This document shows, in pieces, positions 15,735-18,959 of a DNA stretch of 18,959 nucleotides. Origin of the DNA: Glaciecola sp. UBA1851 (GTDB lineage Bacteria > Pseudomonadota > Gammaproteobacteria > Enterobacterales > Alteromonadaceae). The stretch spans positions 1-18,959 of the forward strand of contig DDIL01000186.1 in the NCBI GenBank assembly GCA_002338515.1, in the 5' to 3' direction. The position numbers and the translations under genes were made by a program. The notes beneath the pieces were generated by a model. The model saw nothing but the letters and a program-made list of their open reading frames with translations. It was not told the origin of the DNA and made no database searches. Position 1 is the stretch's first letter. The number at the start of each line of letters is the position of its first letter.

Positions 15735-16946
15735 ATGGAACATTTCTATCACCTCATTGAGACAGAAGATGCTATCGATATAGGTTCTGTTTCAATTGAT
15801 GCCGAACAGGAACCATTATCTTTCAGTGTTAGTAAGCCAATGTCATTTAAAGGCGTACTTATGCTGTTTACTAGTGATGGTAAGCCAGTGTTTGAGCCTA
15901 ATGCCTATATAATGAGTCGTCGCATTGTAGAAGGTGTTAAAGACATAAAACCTACATGCTTTCATTTATTACGTTACTACCGATTCTTACAAGCCAATCA
16001 CCTATCTTGGAATGACCAAAACGAAGAGTTACAGCGTTACCCAATCTTTCTTTATAGAGCCTTTTTGGATGGTGAAATAGAAAAAGGAAATATAAAGCGT
16101 ACTGTCGCCGTCGCAGCGTTGTCGGTGGTTAGGCGATTCTATCTTTTTTGTTTTCGGCATGGTTACATTTCGGATTTACCTTTCGTTATCACTGGCACAA
16201 CAAAATACGGTCAAGTCATTACTGACTGCTCTATACGCAGTGAGTCAAGAGATACCAATTTACAGCCATTAAACGACCTAGACCTTAAACATGTGCGTGA
16301 CAATTGGCATTGCAATGGTTTGTCGCTAGAGTTTCGGTTAATGATATCCGTAGCCCTTTGTTCTGGCCTGCGCTCTATTGAAATAACCCATATCAAGCCA
16401 AAACATTTTGCCATTCCAAAAGGATTTACAGGTAAATCTCTAACGGGTATTTGGATTGGGCCATCACATGAATGCAAAACTAAGTATGACGTTGACCGAC
16501 AAATATCCATGCCAATCTGGTTGATGGAAAAGATGAATGAGTATCATCAAAGCGCACGTTATCTAAAAAGGAAACAGTTGTACTTCATGAATACTGGAGA
16601 TGTAGATGCTCCTGCTTTTATCAATAAAGATGGTGATATGTTCACTACCCAAAGCATTAATACGCAGTGGGCGAAGCTGAGAGCGGCCATACAGGAAAAC
16701 AGTAATCCGCACTTCAAGCACAAGGAGCACGACTGTCGAGCCACGTTTGGGGCGTACAAGCTTGAGTCCTTGTCAAGCATTGACGGATTAACGATGATGC
16801 AAGCGTTAACCATGCTCAAGAACGAAATGGGGCATAAGGATTTAGATACAACAATGCTGTATTTAAAACATTACGAGGGCAGCCCTGAAAAGAACCAAGT
16901 GCCAGAAATCACCATGAACTTGCTAGAGGATGAAACATTATCGTGA
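15735..16946 (+). CDS. Tyrosine recombinase (site-specific integrase)
   Basis: The protein has 403 residues with a complete catalytic set: R213 in CSGLRSIEI, K248 or K250 in the beta-hairpin ECKTKYDVDR, H332-x-x-R335 in EHDCRATFGAY, H367 in EMGHKDL, and nucleophile Y376 in TTMLYL. Residues about 60-150 form the helical core-binding domain. These enzymes cut and rejoin DNA through a 3'-phosphotyrosine link and integrate or excise genomic islands. ATG 15735 follows a good promoter; its stop overlaps the next start by 4 bases (GTGA), so the two genes are co-translated. It does not resemble chromosomal XerC/XerD, given the extra N-terminal 60 residues. It probably marks the end of an integrated element extending rightwards. 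Confidence 0.9.
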   Translation: MEHFYHLIETEDAIDIGSVSIDAEQEPLSFSVSKPMSFKGVLMLFTSDGKPVFEPNAYIMSRRIVEGVKDIKPTCFHLLRYYRFLQANHLSWNDQNEELQRYPIFLYRAFLDGEIEKGNIKRTVAVAALSVVRRFYLFCFRHGYISDLPFVITGTTKYGQVITDCSIRSESRDTNLQPLNDLDLKHVRDNWHCNGLSLEFRLMISVALCSGLRSIEITHIKPKHFAIPKGFTGKSLTGIWIGPSHECKTKYDVDRQISMPIWLMEKMNEYHQSARYLKRKQLYFMNTGDVDAPAFINKDGDMFTTQSINTQWAKLRAAIQENSNPHFKHKEHDCRATFGAYKLESLSSIDGLTMMQALTMLKNEMGHKDLDTTMLYLKHYEGSPEKNQVPEITMNLLEDETLS

Positions 16947-18676
16947 CAGATATCATTACCACTGACAGCAAGGAAAACGCTCGTAGTTACCGCTCAATCC
17001 CCACTAATGAAATGGTTGCAGATAATACACTTACAGCTATTACTAAGTGGAAATATGTATGGAAAAATAGGGGTTATAATGCTACCTGTGACTTTAATGA
17101 GTTCAAAGCCTATGTCACACATGAGCATATTCGGTTACTTATTTCGAAATTTGAGCAGTCAGGGTGGCGTGAAACTACCAAGGTGGAGCAATTCCGAACT
17201 ATAAGAAAGGTGTTACGTCATACGTTTGATGCCCAACAAGGAAAGTCTAAGGTTGAATTTTCACCAGAGACTTGCACTAAGTACATTCATGCAACCTACC
17301 TCTCAATGGCAAGCAAGCGAGTGGGATTAAACGGCAAACCAATCAGTGCAAAGACGCTCGGTTGGTTAGGTTCGAATTTAAACTCCATCTGCAAAAAGTT
17401 TGGCTTTGGCTTAATCCCAAAAGCTGCTCGCAATCTCGATACCAGTTCAGCCTCGTTAGACTCTGATAATTATACCGCAAAGCAATTACGCTCGATTGCT
17501 TTTGCCTTGCTGACTGACCGAAAAGCATTATTGGAGCGTTACTATGATGAATCTCTAATCCTAGCTCAAAGAAGGTTTGCGTTTGATAGGCTGGTTTGTA
17601 ATGCCGTATTTTTGACCATCTATTATCTAGGAACAGGTGAAACCGAAACCTCGAGTATGTTCTTGGACGATGAGTGGGAGTGTAAAAAATCAGGTGCAGG
17701 GCGTATCAGTATCGAAGGATTTAAGACCCGTGGTAATAGCGTTGAGCTTCGCTCATTCACCCCAAGAGCGTCCTGCAAGAGCTTTTTTGAGTCGCACCTT
17801 GCGCTCTCAAAGGCACATTCTGTCTCTTTAGGTTTAGATAAGCACTTCCTGTTTAGAAAGGAAAATGGAAACGCGCCATCAAATAATAACCTGTATATCT
17901 ATGCTAAGGATTATTTGCCGAAACACTCCAAACGTATTCAAGACCTATTGGCCGACAATCCTGATTTTCGTTTGAATAGCAATCTATTAAAGTCATCCAT
18001 AAAGCAGTATGCCGAGCAGAAGTTGGGGCGAGACAAAGCTGCAACGAATACTCGTAATGCCCCTAGTACCTATGACAGTGCTATGTATGGCAAAGTCTCC
18101 AAAGGTGAAGCCAGAAGTCAACTGGCGCTTGGCTTAACCGCTTTGCACCATGTGGGTCAAAATCCAACAGGTGGAACGGTTGTCGCAGTGGCTAAGGCCA
18201 AACTAGCATCGGGTGAGGTTATTACTCAGGATGAGTGGAAAAACTTAAAGGAAAAAGACGAAGCGCACCGTGTTGTTAAGAATTTGAACGGTGGTTTTTG
18301 CAAGGGTGAAGATACGCCACAGAAAAAGGAGTTTCAAAAAAGCGTTGATAAAAGCGATGTGCTATCTGATAAAGATAAGGGCAGCTTAGGGTGCGGTTTT
18401 GTTGTGAAATGTTTTGTTTGCACTAATTTTGGAGTGGTTGATGACCCGCATGATATTTGGCGATTGTTGTCCTTTGAGAAACGATTAAATGAAGCGATGT
18501 TGGCACATCAGAACATTGAGCACTTTATTACAAATTTTGGTGAAATCAAAGCCGAGCTGAATGCGCTCAAGGCTCGTTTCAAGAAGTCCTATTTAAAGGC
18601 GGCAATAAGGCTGTTAGAGCGTGAATGTCACCCGCTATGGGATGAGAACTCAATCATAGATATATTCAGAGGATGA
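16943..18676 (+). CDS. Large degenerate recombinase-like protein with C-terminal Cys cluster
   Basis: The protein has 577 residues starting at GTG 16943. The middle resembles the first half of a tyrosine-recombinase catalytic domain: FLTIYYLGTGETETSSMFLDDEW aligns with the usual 'TGLRxSEL' helix, but E233 stands where arginine is required. GFKTRGNSVELRSF (K261) resembles the beta-hairpin lysine segment. I see no HxxR or later tyrosine motif. The C-terminal part carries C484-x5-C490-x2-C493 followed by VVDDPHDIWRLLSFEKRL, which may bind zinc. It overlaps the integrase, so it is probably a DNA-binding partner in recombination, comparable in arrangement to the multi-gene modules of Tn554-like or RIT elements. 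That comparison is inference; the family is not recognised with certainty. Confidence 0.7.
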   Translation: MTDIITTDSKENARSYRSIPTNEMVADNTLTAITKWKYVWKNRGYNATCDFNEFKAYVTHEHIRLLISKFEQSGWRETTKVEQFRTIRKVLRHTFDAQQGKSKVEFSPETCTKYIHATYLSMASKRVGLNGKPISAKTLGWLGSNLNSICKKFGFGLIPKAARNLDTSSASLDSDNYTAKQLRSIAFALLTDRKALLERYYDESLILAQRRFAFDRLVCNAVFLTIYYLGTGETETSSMFLDDEWECKKSGAGRISIEGFKTRGNSVELRSFTPRASCKSFFESHLALSKAHSVSLGLDKHFLFRKENGNAPSNNNLYIYAKDYLPKHSKRIQDLLADNPDFRLNSNLLKSSIKQYAEQKLGRDKAATNTRNAPSTYDSAMYGKVSKGEARSQLALGLTALHHVGQNPTGGTVVAVAKAKLASGEVITQDEWKNLKEKDEAHRVVKNLNGGFCKGEDTPQKKEFQKSVDKSDVLSDKDKGSLGCGFVVKCFVCTNFGVVDDPHDIWRLLSFEKRLNEAMLAHQNIEHFITNFGEIKAELNALKARFKKSYLKAAIRLLERECHPLWDENSIIDIFRG

Positions 18677-18679
18677 GTG

Positions 18680-18959
18680 GTGTATAGCGTTAGTTACGAC
18701 ATAGACAAATTTGAAAAATACGCACTGCCAGCACCAAGCTCGTCAAGCGAGTTCGTCATGCCTGATGACAATACGGTGGTGAGTATTGATAAAGATGGCA
18801 ATGCTGTTTCCTATTTTGGTGATGATGTGTGGGACTTCAATGCGTTTTTTAATCTTACGCGAGAAAGAAAGTCAGATTATCAGATAAATTTCCACCCAGA
18901 AAAGCATCAGCCTGAACTGCTTGTTGAGTTAAAGCAACGCATCTATTTTTTGATTTGGG
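18680..18959 (+). CDS. Third gene of the recombinase module (5' part only)
   Basis: A frame open to the window end starts at GTG 18680 (or GTG 18677), just after the preceding stop at 18674-18676. AGAGGA at 18668-18673 lies 6 bases before GTG 18680 and decides the start. About 93 residues are visible (VYSVSYDIDKFEKYALP...VVSIDKDGNAVSYFGDDVWDFNAFFN...). It is acidic, with no signal peptide, and no family is recognised. Its position suggests the third subunit of the integration machinery. The C-terminus lies outside the window. Confidence 0.65.
   Translation, partial: MYSVSYDIDKFEKYALPAPSSSSEFVMPDDNTVVSIDKDGNAVSYFGDDVWDFNAFFNLTRERKSDYQINFHPEKHQPELLVELKQRIYFLIW

Overview
The window looks like chromosome from a marine gammaproteobacterium, probably Alteromonadales (Colwellia, Thalassotalea or Alteromonas relatives). 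The reasons are the AT-rich DNA, a PEP-CTERM variant reading S-A-P, the Xanthomonas/Caulobacter-type TonB receptor, and paired flavin-dependent halogenases clustered with SapC. This placement is inference; there is no rRNA or tRNA here to anchor it.

Left part (1-4385). A very large acidic secreted protein runs leftwards off the window from a good promoter. A small plus-strand PEP-CTERM-type exported protein follows, whose signal peptide is out of frame with its body by one base. Next comes a gene-free stretch with three REP-like hairpin units, the outer two forming a 32-base inverted repeat.

Central part (4386-15620). This is a halogenase/uptake locus. A DUF6445-type protein with Fe(II)/2-oxoglutarate-like residues is divergent from the rest. 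The divergent region holds a 32-bp near-perfect palindrome and a second inverted repeat with similar half-sites. Rightwards come a membrane-anchored SGNH hydrolase with TPRs inserted in its catalytic fold; a TonB-dependent receptor broken by a single extra base; a strong terminator; then a tight operon of halogenase 1, SapC, a JmjC/cupin_8 protein and halogenase 2, closed by another terminator. The composition suggests a receptor that imports an unknown substrate which redox enzymes then halogenate or hydroxylate. Clusters of TonB receptor, SapC and halogenase are known in Alteromonadales, Xanthomonas and Caulobacterales, but their substrates are mostly unknown.

Right part (15621-18959). A mobile-element recombination module starts here: a complete tyrosine recombinase, an overlapping second protein that looks like a degenerate recombinase with a Cys cluster, and a third translationally linked gene cut by the window end. 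A near-consensus promoter with three copies of AATTAGATT drives it. The left edge of an integrated element probably lies between the halogenase terminator and this promoter, but no attachment site could be proven.

Two genes (PEP-CTERM protein and TonB receptor) each carry one apparent extra base. This could be real gene decay or sequencing error; raw reads would decide.
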